Below, piece after piece: positions 19,508-27,643 of a DNA stretch of 47,043 nt. Location: contig NZ_RBZY01000031.1 in the NCBI RefSeq assembly GCF_004022425.1, positions 1 through 47,043 on the forward strand. The letters are read 5' to 3'. The stretch's first letter is position 1. Each line of letters starts with the position of its first letter. The translations under genes were made by a program, and so were the position numbers. Below the pieces are notes generated by a model, which did no database searches, was not told where the DNA came from, and saw only the letters and a list, made by a program, of their open reading frames with translations. The stretch comes from Microbacterium enclense. Its GTDB lineage: Bacteria > Actinomycetota > Actinomycetes > Actinomycetales > Microbacteriaceae.

Positions 19508-20020
19508 GTGATCCGTCTGCACCGTCGTCCGGTCGCCGTCCTGGCGGTGGCGGCCGCCCTCGCCGTCGCCATGGCGGGATGTACGCCGACGCCGCCTCCC
19601 GCCCCCTCGGCGGCGGCTCCCGAAGTGAGCTCCTCGGCATCGGCACCGTCGCCGGGGGCGGACGGGTCCGCATCATCGCCGTCGGCACCCGCGCTGTCGC
19701 CGACGGGCTCGGCGACAGAGAACCTCCCGCTGTTCACGCAGGTCGTCGCGGAGGTCTGGGGCGGAGCGGAACAGGTTTCCGGGCGCGCGTACATCGACGC
19801 CCTGGACGCGGCCGGCTTCGACAAGACGGCGATGCAGGTGACGCCCGACCAGACGGTCATCGGCAACCCCGCCGAGAGCATCGAATTCTCGGTGCGGTGG
19901 GGCGAGGAGTGCCTCGTCGGGCAGGTCGGGCCGTCGATCGGCGACCCCGTCACCGCGGTTCTGCCCGGCCTGTCGACGGGCGACTGCCTGATCGGTCAGA
20001 CGCGTCCGATCGACTGGTGA
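19508..20020 (+). CDS. Secreted lipoprotein of unknown function
   Basis: A 170-residue protein with a lipoprotein signal: RLHRRP, a hydrophobic core and AMAGC (Cys ~24). A Pro/Ser/Ala linker of ~45 residues leads to a small C-terminal domain (~70-170) with two cysteines, EECLVGQ and GDCLIGQ, that probably form a disulfide. The ending PSIGDPVTAVLPGLSTGDCLIGQT is a pattern I have seen in actinobacterial hypothetical lipoproteins, without known function. GTG 19508 has TAGACT 7 nt upstream (19495-19500), indicating a leaderless mRNA. Confidence 0.82.
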   Translation: MIRLHRRPVAVLAVAAALAVAMAGCTPTPPPAPSAAAPEVSSSASAPSPGADGSASSPSAPALSPTGSATENLPLFTQVVAEVWGGAEQVSGRAYIDALDAAGFDKTAMQVTPDQTVIGNPAESIEFSVRWGEECLVGQVGPSIGDPVTAVLPGLSTGDCLIGQTRPIDW

Positions 20021-20122
20021 CACCTGTTCCGCGCCGGCAGAAGGTGCACGTCTGGTCGTCCGCCCGCCGCGGGCTCCCGGGCAGCATGGCTTGCCGACCC
20101 TCGGAGCGGGGAGCGGCGTTGA

Positions 20123-20128
20123 TAGGCT
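20123..20128 (+). promoter_or_regulatory. -10 element of ettA with ~90-nt leader
   Basis: TAGGCT preceded by TTGA; initiation about seven bases later would give a leader of roughly 90 nt before ATG 20226. ettA is one of the few single genes here with a long leader, which contains CCCGGGCG-type inverted segments. Confidence 0.4.
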
Positions 20129-20225
20129 GAGGGAGACTTCCGCGCACCCGGGCGTCCCGCTGGCTTCTGCTCGGCGACCCGGGCGGGCGCGGCCCTCATC
20201 CCCGATCGAAGGTGGTACGTCCTCG

Positions 20226-21905
20226 ATGGCCGAATACATCTACTCCATGGTCCGCGCCCGTAAGGCCGTGGGCGACAAGCTCATCCTCGACGACGTCACG
20301 ATGTCGTTCCTCCCCGGCGCCAAGATCGGCATGGTCGGTCCCAACGGCGCCGGTAAGTCGACGATCCTCAAGATCATGGCCGGTCTCGACAACCCGTCGA
20401 ACGGCGAGGCGCGGCTGAGCCCCGGGTTCACCGTCGGCATCCTCATGCAGGAGCCCGAGCTCGACGACAGCAAGACGGTCCTCGAGAACATCCAGGACGG
20501 CGTGGCGATCAAGCCGAAGCTCGACCGGTTCAACGAGATCTCGGCCCTCATGGCCGACCCCGACGCCGACTTCGACGCGCTGCTGGCCGAGATGGGCACC
20601 CTGCAGGAAGAGATCGACGCGGCGGACGGGTGGGACCTCGACTCGCAGCTGGCCCAGGCGATGGACGCGCTGCGCACGCCGCCGGCGGACGCCTCGGTCG
20701 TCCCGCTGTCCGGTGGTGAGCGCCGTCGCGTCGCGCTCGCCAAGCTGCTGCTCCAGAAGCCCGATCTTCTCCTGCTCGACGAGCCCACGAACCACCTGGA
20801 CGCCGAGAGCGTGCTGTGGCTCGAGCAGCACCTCAAGGCCTACAAGGGTGCGGTCATCGCGATCACCCACGACCGGTACTTCCTCGACAACGTCGCAGAG
20901 TGGATCGCCGAGGTCGACCGCGGGCACCTCTACCCGTACGAGGGCAATTACTCGACCTACCTCGACAAGAAGGCCCAGCGCCTGGACGTGCAGGGCAAGA
21001 AGGATGCCAAGCTCGCCAAGCGACTGAAGGACGAGCTCGAGTGGGTGCGGTCCAACGCCAAGGGACGCCAGGTCAAGTCGAAGGCCCGTCTCGCCCGCTA
21101 CGAGGAGATGGCGGCGGAGGCCGAGCGGACGCGGAAGCTCGACTTCGATGAGATCCAGATCCCCGCGGGTCCGCGTCTGGGCAGCATCGTCATCGACGCC
21201 AAGAAGCTCGAGAAGCGCTTCGGCGATCGCTCGCTCATCAGCAACCTCAGCTTCAATCTCCCGCCGAACGGCATCGTCGGCGTCATCGGACCCAACGGTG
21301 TGGGAAAGACCACGCTCTTCAAGACCATCGTCGGCCTCGAGCCCCTCGACGGCGGGACGCTGAAGATCGGCGAGACCGTCAAGATCAGCTACGTGGATCA
21401 GTCGCGCGCCAACATCGACCCCGAGAAGTCGCTGTGGGAGGTCGTCTCGGACGGTCTCGACATCATCACCGTCGGCAAGACCGAGATCCCGTCGCGCGCC
21501 TACGTGTCCAAGTTCGGTTTCAAGGGCCCCGACCAGCAGAAGAAGGCCGGCGTGCTCTCCGGCGGTGAGCGCAACCGTCTCAACCTGGCGCTGACCCTGA
21601 AGGAGGGCGGCAACCTGCTGCTCCTCGACGAGCCGACCAACGACCTCGACGTCGAGACCCTCAGTTCGCTCGAGAACGCGCTGCTGGAGTTCCCCGGCTG
21701 TGCCGTGGTGATCACGCACGACCGGTGGTTCCTCGACCGCATCGCCACTCACATCCTGGCGTACGAGGGCACCGAGGAGAACCCCGACCAGTGGCACTGG
21801 TTCGAGGGCAACTTCGAAGCCTACGAGGCGAACAAGATCGAGCGCCTGGGGCAGGACGCCGCCAACCCGTCGCGTTCGAGCTACCGCAAGCTCACGCGTG
21901 ACTGA
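20226..21905 (+). CDS. ettA: Energy-dependent translational throttle protein EttA (ABC-F)
   Basis: A 559-residue ABC-F protein without membrane segments that binds the ribosomal E site and gates the first elongation steps according to ATP/ADP. It has two ABC domains: Walker A GPNGAGKST and signature LSGGERRRVALAKLL in the first, GPNGVGKTT and LSGGERNRLNLAL in the second, with Walker B LLLLDEPTNHLD and LLLLDEPTNDLD. Between them is the PtIM linker (YEGNYSTYLDKKAQRL), followed by a lysine-rich stretch. Length and opening MAEYIYSMVRARKAVGDK match EttA rather than Uup. GTG of the next gene overlaps its end by eight bases. Confidence 0.94.
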   Translation: MAEYIYSMVRARKAVGDKLILDDVTMSFLPGAKIGMVGPNGAGKSTILKIMAGLDNPSNGEARLSPGFTVGILMQEPELDDSKTVLENIQDGVAIKPKLDRFNEISALMADPDADFDALLAEMGTLQEEIDAADGWDLDSQLAQAMDALRTPPADASVVPLSGGERRRVALAKLLLQKPDLLLLDEPTNHLDAESVLWLEQHLKAYKGAVIAITHDRYFLDNVAEWIAEVDRGHLYPYEGNYSTYLDKKAQRLDVQGKKDAKLAKRLKDELEWVRSNAKGRQVKSKARLARYEEMAAEAERTRKLDFDEIQIPAGPRLGSIVIDAKKLEKRFGDRSLISNLSFNLPPNGIVGVIGPNGVGKTTLFKTIVGLEPLDGGTLKIGETVKISYVDQSRANIDPEKSLWEVVSDGLDIITVGKTEIPSRAYVSKFGFKGPDQQKKAGVLSGGERNRLNLALTLKEGGNLLLLDEPTNDLDVETLSSLENALLEFPGCAVVITHDRWFLDRIATHILAYEGTEENPDQWHWFEGNFEAYEANKIERLGQDAANPSRSSYRKLTRD

Positions 21906-22431
21906 CGCCGCGACCTCGGCGGGGCCGGCGTCGGCCGGTCCCGCGCGGCTGCGCATCCCGATCCAGCTGCGTTGGGGCGACCTCGATGCGCTCGGACACG
22001 TCAACAACACCTCGATGCTCAAACTGCTCGAGGAGGCGCGTCTCCGCGCGTTCTGGCGTGGCGACGAAGCGGGCGACGCCTTACCCACGGCCGTGTTCGA
22101 CATGAGCGTCCTCGAGAGCGGGGGAGAGCGCGCGACGCTCATCGCCCGCCAGGAGATCGAGTACCTGCAGCCCGTGCCGTACAGCCAGCGCCCGCTCGAC
22201 GTGCGCCTGTGGATCGGGGCGATGGGCGGGTCGAGCGCCGACATCTGCTTCGACGTGTACAGCCCCGTCGGCGACGATGAAGCCGTGCTCTACGCGCGGG
22301 CGACCGCCGTGGTCGTCCTCGTCGACACCGCCAGCGGGCGTCCGATCCGCTGGAGTGCGACCGAACGGGAGGCGTGGGCGCCCTACGTCGGACAGCCCAT
22401 CGAATACCGTCGGCGGACCGCCGGGCGCTGA
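21898..22431 (+). CDS. Hotdog-fold (4HBT) acyl-CoA thioesterase
   Basis: A 177-residue hotdog protein. The motif RWGDLDALGHVNN with the catalytic Asp is the 4-hydroxybenzoyl-CoA thioesterase/YbgC signature, followed by LKLLEEARL and the strand ARQEIEYLQPVPY. It hydrolyses an acyl- or aryl-CoA; chain specificity is unreadable. GTG 21898 overlaps the ettA stop by eight bases, so it is probably translated from the ettA mRNA; the Ala/Ser/Gly-rich N-terminus (2-18) is dispensable-looking. It converges with the TesB-type gene 7 bp away. Confidence 0.85.
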   Translation: MTDAATSAGPASAGPARLRIPIQLRWGDLDALGHVNNTSMLKLLEEARLRAFWRGDEAGDALPTAVFDMSVLESGGERATLIARQEIEYLQPVPYSQRPLDVRLWIGAMGGSSADICFDVYSPVGDDEAVLYARATAVVVLVDTASGRPIRWSATEREAWAPYVGQPIEYRRRTAGR

Positions 22432-22438
22432 ACCGGAG

Positions 22439-23308
22439 CTACTCGCTCGGGACCCGCACCATGATCTCCTGCGCCACGCTCCCCAGCAGCGTGCCCTCGC
22501 GCGTATAGATCCGCCCGGTCGACAGCCCGCGTCCACCGCGGGCGTTGGGGGATTCCTGCACGTACAGCACCCAGTCGTCGACCCGGCCCGGGCGGTGCCA
22601 CCACATCGCGTGATCCAGACTCGCCACCCGCAGTCCGGGCGTGCTCCACGGAACGCCGTGGCCACGGAGGATTGTCTCCTGGATCGTCAGGTCGCTGAGG
22701 TAGGCCAGCGCCGCTCGGTGCACCGCGGGGTCGTGGGGAAGCGCGCCGCGCGTCCGCATCCACACGGCCTGGCGCGGGACGTGGGGTTCTTCCACCGACG
22801 TATAGACCGGCGAGGGCACGTGACGGACCTCGATCGGGTAGTCGGAGAACATCCGGCGCGTGAGCGGGTGGAGGGCGTCGGTATCGAACGGCGTCACGTC
22901 TTCGGGTTGAGGGAGCCCCGCCGGCATCGCCTCGGCGTGCTCCACGCCCAGATCCTCGTCCTGGAACGAGGCGATCATCGAGAAGATCGGCACGCCGGCC
23001 TGGAACGCCTGCGTGCGTCGGGTCGAGAAGGAGCGGCCGTCGTGGATCCGATCGACCGAGAACGTGATCGCGCCGGACGGATCTCCCGGCCGCAGGAAGT
23101 AGCCGTGCATCGAGTGCACGGCGCGCTCCGACGGGAGGGTCCGCGAGGCCGCGACGATCGACTGCGCGAGCACCTGGCCGCCGAACACCCGCCCGAACGG
23201 TGAGGGCTGCGAGACCCCGGTGAAGATGTCCTCGGTCGTCCGCGCGCCCGCGTCGCGAAGGTCCAGGACTTCGAGCAACGAGTCGACGGCGTCGGTGGCA
23301 TCGGTCAC
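22439..23308 (-). CDS. tesB: Acyl-CoA thioesterase II (TesB family)
   Basis: A 289-residue double-hotdog enzyme that hydrolyses medium and long acyl-CoA to free fatty acids. It shows the N-terminal hotdog (GRVFGGQVLAQSIVAASRTL, MHGYFLRPGDPSGAI), the TRRTQAFQAG motif, and the C-terminal hotdog with the active-site Asp in ASLDHAMWWHRPGRVDDW, plus QESPNARGGRGL. GTG 23308 has GGGAG seven bases upstream; the frame continues further but without a start supported by a ribosome site. Two thioesterases of different families are adjacent; TesB faces away from the gene at 23362. Confidence 0.93.
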   Translation of the reverse strand: MTDATDAVDSLLEVLDLRDAGARTTEDIFTGVSQPSPFGRVFGGQVLAQSIVAASRTLPSERAVHSMHGYFLRPGDPSGAITFSVDRIHDGRSFSTRRTQAFQAGVPIFSMIASFQDEDLGVEHAEAMPAGLPQPEDVTPFDTDALHPLTRRMFSDYPIEVRHVPSPVYTSVEEPHVPRQAVWMRTRGALPHDPAVHRAALAYLSDLTIQETILRGHGVPWSTPGLRVASLDHAMWWHRPGRVDDWVLYVQESPNARGGRGLSTGRIYTREGTLLGSVAQEIMVRVPSE

Positions 23309-23361
23309 GCGGTACTCCCGTTCCGGCGCGGAAGACCGCGCCGCTTGATAGTTTAGGGCGG

Positions 23362-24030
23362 GTGTCCGCGCGCCTGTTGTTCCCCGATCCCCAGGCGGCA
23401 GCCGACCTGCTGACCTTCGCCTCCCGAGCCGTGCGACTCGGCGACGGGTCCGTCCGGCTCCGCGCCGACGGCGGCGTCCTCGTGACGACCGCGGCTCCGT
23501 TGGCTCCCCGGGGACTCCTGGATGCCACGCCCACGGTGCTCGGCCTGCGGGTGTCGGCCGTCGATCCCGAGCTGCAGTGCGACCTCGTGGTCGAGGCATC
23601 CGCGCTGTCGCCCGCACCGGATGACTCGGCGGCCATCGTGCTGCCCGAGATCGCGAGCGCCCCTGCCTGGGCCGGCGTCTCGCCCCCGCGCGGCAGGTGG
23701 ACGGAGGTCGCGGCGATCGACAGCTCCGTGCTCGCCGCTCGGGCACAGTACGGAATCGCCGCGGTCGCGGACGCGTTGCCCGCCGACCCGGGCGAGGATG
23801 TGATCCGCACGGTGCGCGCGCAGGTGTGGGGGCAGCCCGACGACGCTCTGAACGGCCTGCCGCTGGGCACGGCGTTCACGGCCTATGCTCTCGGGTTCAT
23901 CGCCGGGGCGGAGCACGCCGCCGTTCGGACGAGCGGCGTCTGGACCCGCGTGACCCTGGCCCGCGGTCACGTCCTCGTGCGCGGTCCGGTGCGTTCCGGC
24001 CTCACGCCGGTCCGCGCCACCGGGGCGTGA
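23362..24030 (+). CDS. Unknown 222-residue protein beside globin
   Basis: A soluble protein with two halves. Residues 1-~110 are beta-strand-like (LRADGGVLVTTAAPLAP, LGLRVSAVDPELQCDLVVEA). The second half is helical around SSVLAARAQYGIAAVADALP, then DVIRTVRAQVWG and a small hydrophobic stretch (TAFTAYALGFIAG). A single cysteine (LQCDLVV) is present. I recognise no family. TAGTTT (23349-23354) lies 7 nt before GTG 23362, indicating a leaderless mRNA divergent from tesB. It converges on the globin gene with a three-base gap. Confidence 0.8.
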   Translation: MSARLLFPDPQAAADLLTFASRAVRLGDGSVRLRADGGVLVTTAAPLAPRGLLDATPTVLGLRVSAVDPELQCDLVVEASALSPAPDDSAAIVLPEIASAPAWAGVSPPRGRWTEVAAIDSSVLAARAQYGIAAVADALPADPGEDVIRTVRAQVWGQPDDALNGLPLGTAFTAYALGFIAGAEHAAVRTSGVWTRVTLARGHVLVRGPVRSGLTPVRATGA

Positions 24031-24033
24031 GAC

Positions 24034-24483
24034 TCAGTCCGCGGAGCGGATCGGGAGGCCCGGGTCCGTTCGCCCGTCGCGCGTCGGACCGATCCCCCGC
24101 GGCTCGAACGTGTTGACCATCGCGTGCGCAGCTCGCTCGAGGTAGTCCCACAGGGGGGCCTCGAGGAGCGGCGGCAGGGCGATCTCGTCCACCGCCGCAC
24201 GCATGTGGCGTAGCCACCGGTCGCGCGCGTCCGGGTCGACGTGGAACGGCATGTGCCGCATCCGCAGGCGCGGGTGACCGCGGGTCTCGCCGTACGTCGT
24301 CGGACCGCCCCAGTACTGCGCGAGGAAGAGGGTGAGCCGTTCGGCAGCGGGCCCGAGGTCCTCCTCGGGATACATGGGCTTCAGTACCTCGTCCTCGGCG
24401 ACGCCGCGGTAGAAGGCGTCCACCAGTCGACGGAACGTGTCCATGCCGCCGACCTGTTCGTAGAAGCTGATCGGCTCGCTCAC
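24034..24483 (-). CDS. glbO: Group II truncated haemoglobin (GlbO type)
   Basis: A 149-residue globin. Residues match GlbO closely: FYEQVGG, VDAFYRGVAEDEVLKPMYPEEDL (Tyr B10 and Tyr CD1), LTLFLAQYWGGPTTY, RGHPRLRMRHMPF with the proximal His F8, and RDRWLRHM with Trp G8. It is longer than the ~130-residue family by a C-terminal tail (IGPTRDGRTDPGL). Group II globins bind O2 very tightly and are linked to peroxide or NO handling. The GTG start overlaps the MscS stop by four bases, so it shares an mRNA with a mechanosensitive channel. Confidence 0.95.
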   Translation of the reverse strand: MSEPISFYEQVGGMDTFRRLVDAFYRGVAEDEVLKPMYPEEDLGPAAERLTLFLAQYWGGPTTYGETRGHPRLRMRHMPFHVDPDARDRWLRHMRAAVDEIALPPLLEAPLWDYLERAAHAMVNTFEPRGIGPTRDGRTDPGLPIRSAD

Positions 24484-25757
24484 GCGGACGCTCCGTCATC
24501 GTCTGCCCGCACGGCGGGGGGAGTGGGCCTCTGCACGGCGTCACTCTCGGCGGCCGGAGCCGGGGAGTCGCTCGTGTGCGGTTCGGCCGGCTTCTTCTTC
24601 GGTTGCGTGGTTTCCCGGGCGGCGTGAGCGGCCTTCTCGGCCGCGATCTCGGCGGCCACGGCATCCGCATCCAGCACCGTGTCGGACACCGCGAGCTTCT
24701 TGCGCCGTGGGCGCCACACCGGCCGCTCCGTCGTCGTGGCCACCGGCGTCGGCTTCGTCTTGGGCGGGTGCGCCCCGCGGACGCTCTGCGCGCCCTCCGC
24801 GCCGGTCAGCACGATCGAGTTGAGCTGGGGGAGGGTGACGCCGAGAGCGTCGATCGCCCGCTTGAGGCGCACGCGGAGCTCACGGGCCACGTCGTCCTTC
24901 GCGCCGGATCGCGTCTTCATCACGAGACGGATGACCAGCGCGTCGCCGCTGATGGACTCGAGCCCCCAGATCTCTGGCTGCTCGATGATCCGCGAGCGCC
25001 ACTTGGTCTCTTTCGCGAGGCCCTTCGCCGCGCCGAGCATCGCCTTCTCGACCTCGTCGATATCGGCGTCCACCGGCACAGCGAGGTCGATGATGACCCG
25101 GGCCCACCCCTGAGACATGTTGCCGATGCGCGTGATCTCACCGTTGCGGACGTACCAGAGCGTGCCGTTGACGTCGCGGACATGGGTGATGCGCACACTC
25201 ACGAACTCGACGATGCCGGTCGCCAGCCCCAGGTCGACCACGTCTCCGATCCCGATCTGGTCCTCGGCGACGATGAAGATCCCGTTCAGGACGTCCTTGA
25301 CGATGTTCTGTGCGCCGAAGCCGAGTCCGGCGCCGACGGCCGCGGTGAGAAGGGTGAGGGATGCCAGGGCGTCCGGCGCCACGATGCCGGCGATCCACAC
25401 GAGGGCGACGATCATCAGCACGACGTTGACGATGTTCTGCAGGATCGTGCCGAGGGTCCGCGTGCGCTGCACGAGGCGGACGGCCGCGAGGGGGGACCGG
25501 TCGAGCGCCTGCGTGTCGTCGACGCGCGCGTTCTTCTTCGCGCCGTTGACGACGCGGTCGACGACTCGGCGAATGACGACGCGGAGGATCCACGCCGCGA
25601 CCGTGACCCCGACGATGATCCCCAGGATCTGCAGGAGCACGCCGCCGAAGCCGAGCAGTTGCTGGCCGATCCATGCCCAGGCGGAGGGATCCGCGAGCTC
25701 CGTGATGGTGGTAGGCGGAGTCGGCGTGGGCTCGGGTGCGCTGGCGAGAACGGACAT
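24480..25757 (-). CDS. MscS-type small-conductance mechanosensitive channel
   Basis: A 425-residue channel. After a Pro/Thr N-terminus it has membrane helices at LLGFGGVLLQILGIIVGVTV, ILQNIVNVVLMIVALVWIAG and the pore helix LASLTLLTAAVGAGLGFG. The MscS beta domain follows (GIGDVVDLG, then ITHVRDVNGTLWYVRNGEI), then the alpha/beta domain. After ~320 the tail is long, basic and Pro/Lys/Ala-rich. It would open on osmotic down-shock to release solutes. I chose ATG 25757 because TAGCAT (25765-25770 reverse) lies 7 nt upstream; ATG 25766 would start inside that hexamer. The tail may be cytoplasmic and disordered. Confidence 0.92.
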   Translation of the reverse strand: MSVLASAPEPTPTPPTTITELADPSAWAWIGQQLLGFGGVLLQILGIIVGVTVAAWILRVVIRRVVDRVVNGAKKNARVDDTQALDRSPLAAVRLVQRTRTLGTILQNIVNVVLMIVALVWIAGIVAPDALASLTLLTAAVGAGLGFGAQNIVKDVLNGIFIVAEDQIGIGDVVDLGLATGIVEFVSVRITHVRDVNGTLWYVRNGEITRIGNMSQGWARVIIDLAVPVDADIDEVEKAMLGAAKGLAKETKWRSRIIEQPEIWGLESISGDALVIRLVMKTRSGAKDDVARELRVRLKRAIDALGVTLPQLNSIVLTGAEGAQSVRGAHPPKTKPTPVATTTERPVWRPRRKKLAVSDTVLDADAVAAEIAAEKAAHAARETTQPKKKPAEPHTSDSPAPAAESDAVQRPTPPAVRADDDGASA

Positions 25758-25775
25758 CCCTCTCATGCTAACGAC

Positions 25776-25810
25776 GGATGCCTCGGTGCCACCTGGGCAT
25801 CGAGGCATCC
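25776..25810 (-). terminator. Terminator of the ABC exporter operon, GGATGCC inverted pair
   Basis: GGATGCCTCG and CGAGGCATCC are perfectly complementary 10-bp arms with a 15-base loop, placed past the permease stop. The arms contain the recurrent heptamer. Confidence 0.65.
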
Positions 25811-25826
25811 ATCGCTCTGTCGGCGT

Positions 25827-26615
25827 TTACGCGTCGCGTCGCTGCAGCACGACGATTCCGGCGCCCACGAGAGCGAGGACCCACCCCGCGAGCGTCAGCG
25901 CAGGAACGAGGACGTCGCCGGTGGGGATCGCGGTCAGGTCCGAGCCGGCCGCAACAGGGAGGTAGCGGCCGAGGTCCACCACCCACTGCCACGACGCACC
26001 GCCCAGGGCGAAGAGGTTCACGGCGATCGGGGCGACGAACAGGACCCCGACGGTCGCCGCGATCGCGCCGGCGCCGTTGCGGATCAGCATCCCGAACCCC
26101 ATTCCGATGAGTGCGTACGCCACCATCGCGAGCACACCGAACAGCAGCGGCAGACCGGCCTGGGCGGGATCGGACCAGGTGACGGCGTCGGTCGACAGGG
26201 GCACCGTGACGGCGAGACAAATCAGGTAGCTGAGCGCGGTCGCCGCCCCCACGACGAGGGCGATTGCGAGGGCCTTGGCCAGCGCGAGCTGCGGGCGGCG
26301 GGGGGTGGCGGTCAGGGTCGAGCGGATCATGCCGGTGGCGTACTCTCCCGTGACCGCGATGGCCCCGAGGATCCCGGCGACGAGCATCGTGAACTGCGCG
26401 GAGATCACGACCCCGAAGATCGGCGAACCGCCGTCGGATGCGGCGGTGTACAGTCCGGCGATCCCGACGGAGAGGGCGGCCGCGATCGCGAGCGACCACC
26501 ACGTCGAGCGGAGGGTCGTGAGCTTCAGCAGCTCGCTGCGCAGCGTCCGGGTGAAGGTCGGGCCGGACGCGGTGTCGGCGAACGTCGACCGTCGGGGTGA
26601 GGTGAGCGTGGTCAT
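25827..26615 (-). CDS. ABC-2 type transporter permease
   Basis: A 262-residue membrane protein with six predicted helices, beginning after a 25-residue cytoplasmic segment: TWWSLAIAAALSVGIAG, FTMLVAGILGAIAVTGEYATG, ALAIALVVGAATALSYLICLAV, LLFGVLAMVAYALIGMGFG, ATVGVLFVAPIAV, and LTLAGWVLALVGAGIVV. TGEYATGMIRSTL is characteristic of ABC-2 exporters that pair with Ile/Leu/Gly-rich small molecule or peptide export. Substrate is unknown. The start overlaps the stop of the ATPase gene by four bases (ATGA). Confidence 0.9.
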   Translation of the reverse strand: MTTLTSPRRSTFADTASGPTFTRTLRSELLKLTTLRSTWWSLAIAAALSVGIAGLYTAASDGGSPIFGVVISAQFTMLVAGILGAIAVTGEYATGMIRSTLTATPRRPQLALAKALAIALVVGAATALSYLICLAVTVPLSTDAVTWSDPAQAGLPLLFGVLAMVAYALIGMGFGMLIRNGAGAIAATVGVLFVAPIAVNLFALGGASWQWVVDLGRYLPVAAGSDLTAIPTGDVLVPALTLAGWVLALVGAGIVVLQRRDA

Positions 26616-27523
26616 GCGAGTTCCTTCGTCTTGTACTCGATGGCGTCGTCGGTGAGAGCGAGGTACGCGTCTTCGAGGGATCCGCTGCGCGGGGTGAGCT
26701 CGTGGAGCGGGATGCCATGACGCGCGGCGATGTCGCCGATGGCGGCGGCCGATGCGCCGGCGAGGCTCGCGAGGCCGGGCTCCACGGGGGACGCCGTGAC
26801 GCCCTCGGGCCGCAAAGCCTCGACGAGCCGCGGGAGCTCGGGGGAGCGGACGAGGACGACCTCGGTCGTCCAGGACCGCACGAGTTCGGGTAGCGGCGCG
26901 TCGGCGAGGACGGCGCCGCGCCCGAGCACGATGACGTGGTCGGCGGTGAGCGCCATCTCGCTCATCAGGTGGCTGGAGAGCAGGACGGTGCGACCTTGCG
27001 CCGCGATGTGGCGCACGAACTCCCGCACCCAGCGCACGCCCTCCGGGTCGAGGCCGTTGACGGGCTCGTCGAGGATGAGGGTGTGCGGGTCGCCGAGCAG
27101 CGCAGCCGCGATCCCCAGTCGCTGCCCCATGCCGAGCGAGAACCCGCCGGCGCGCTTGTCGGCGACGGAGGAGAGACCGGTGATCTCGATCACCTCATCG
27201 ACGCGCTGGCGCGAGATCCCGTGGGTGGCTGCCATGACGCGGAGGTGGTTGCGTGCCGAGCGGCCCGTGTGGACGGCCTTGGCATCCAGCAGGACGCCGA
27301 CCTCGGTGAGCGGTGCGCGGAGGCGGTCATACGCCGTGCCGTCGATGGTGACGCTGCCCGCGGACGGCCGGTCCAGGCCCACGATCATGCGCATCGTGGT
27401 GGACTTGCCGGCACCATTGGGGCCGAGGAAGCCCGTGACGCGGCCCGGCGGAATGGTGAAGGAGACATCGGACACGGCGGTGCGGCTGCCGTATCGCTTG
27501 GTGAGGTGGTCTGCGACGATCAT
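26612..27523 (-). CDS. ABC transporter ATP-binding protein
   Basis: A 303-residue ATPase with Walker A GFLGPNGAGKSTTMR, the LSLG-variant signature FSLGMGQRLGIAAALLG and Walker B TLILDEPVNG, followed by an H-loop in LLSSHL. The C-terminal ~75 residues (VLVRSPELPRLVEALRPEG...) are the extension common to drug/antibiotic-type exporters of the DrrA/BcrA kind. Together with the permease it forms a minimal exporter. TAGCGT (27530-27535 reverse) lies 6 nt before the ATG, so the operon mRNA begins at the start codon. No regulator gene is adjacent. Confidence 0.92.
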   Translation of the reverse strand: MIVADHLTKRYGSRTAVSDVSFTIPPGRVTGFLGPNGAGKSTTMRMIVGLDRPSAGSVTIDGTAYDRLRAPLTEVGVLLDAKAVHTGRSARNHLRVMAATHGISRQRVDEVIEITGLSSVADKRAGGFSLGMGQRLGIAAALLGDPHTLILDEPVNGLDPEGVRWVREFVRHIAAQGRTVLLSSHLMSEMALTADHVIVLGRGAVLADAPLPELVRSWTTEVVLVRSPELPRLVEALRPEGVTASPVEPGLASLAGASAAAIGDIAARHGIPLHELTPRSGSLEDAYLALTDDAIEYKTKELA

Positions 27524-27590
27524 GCTTCCACGCTAGGAAGCGGGCCGGCGCTTCCGCGTCCGCCGGGGGACGGATCCGCGTACATCGCAA

Positions 27591-27632
27591 GACGTACGCC
27601 CCCTCCCACCGAAGCGGGAGAGGGCGTACGTC
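27591..27632 (-). terminator. pepN terminator
   Basis: Long hairpin: outer arms GACGTACGCCC / GGGCGTACGTC with an inner CTCCC/GGGAG stem. It lies 11 bases past the pepN stop and could also insulate the ABC operon start. Confidence 0.75.
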
Positions 27633-27643
27633 GAGGCTGGGTG

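Noticed and set aside
20196..22244. 682-residue reverse open frame
   Set aside because: Antisense to ettA and its neighbour; Val/Leu/Gly/Arg-rich without motifs.
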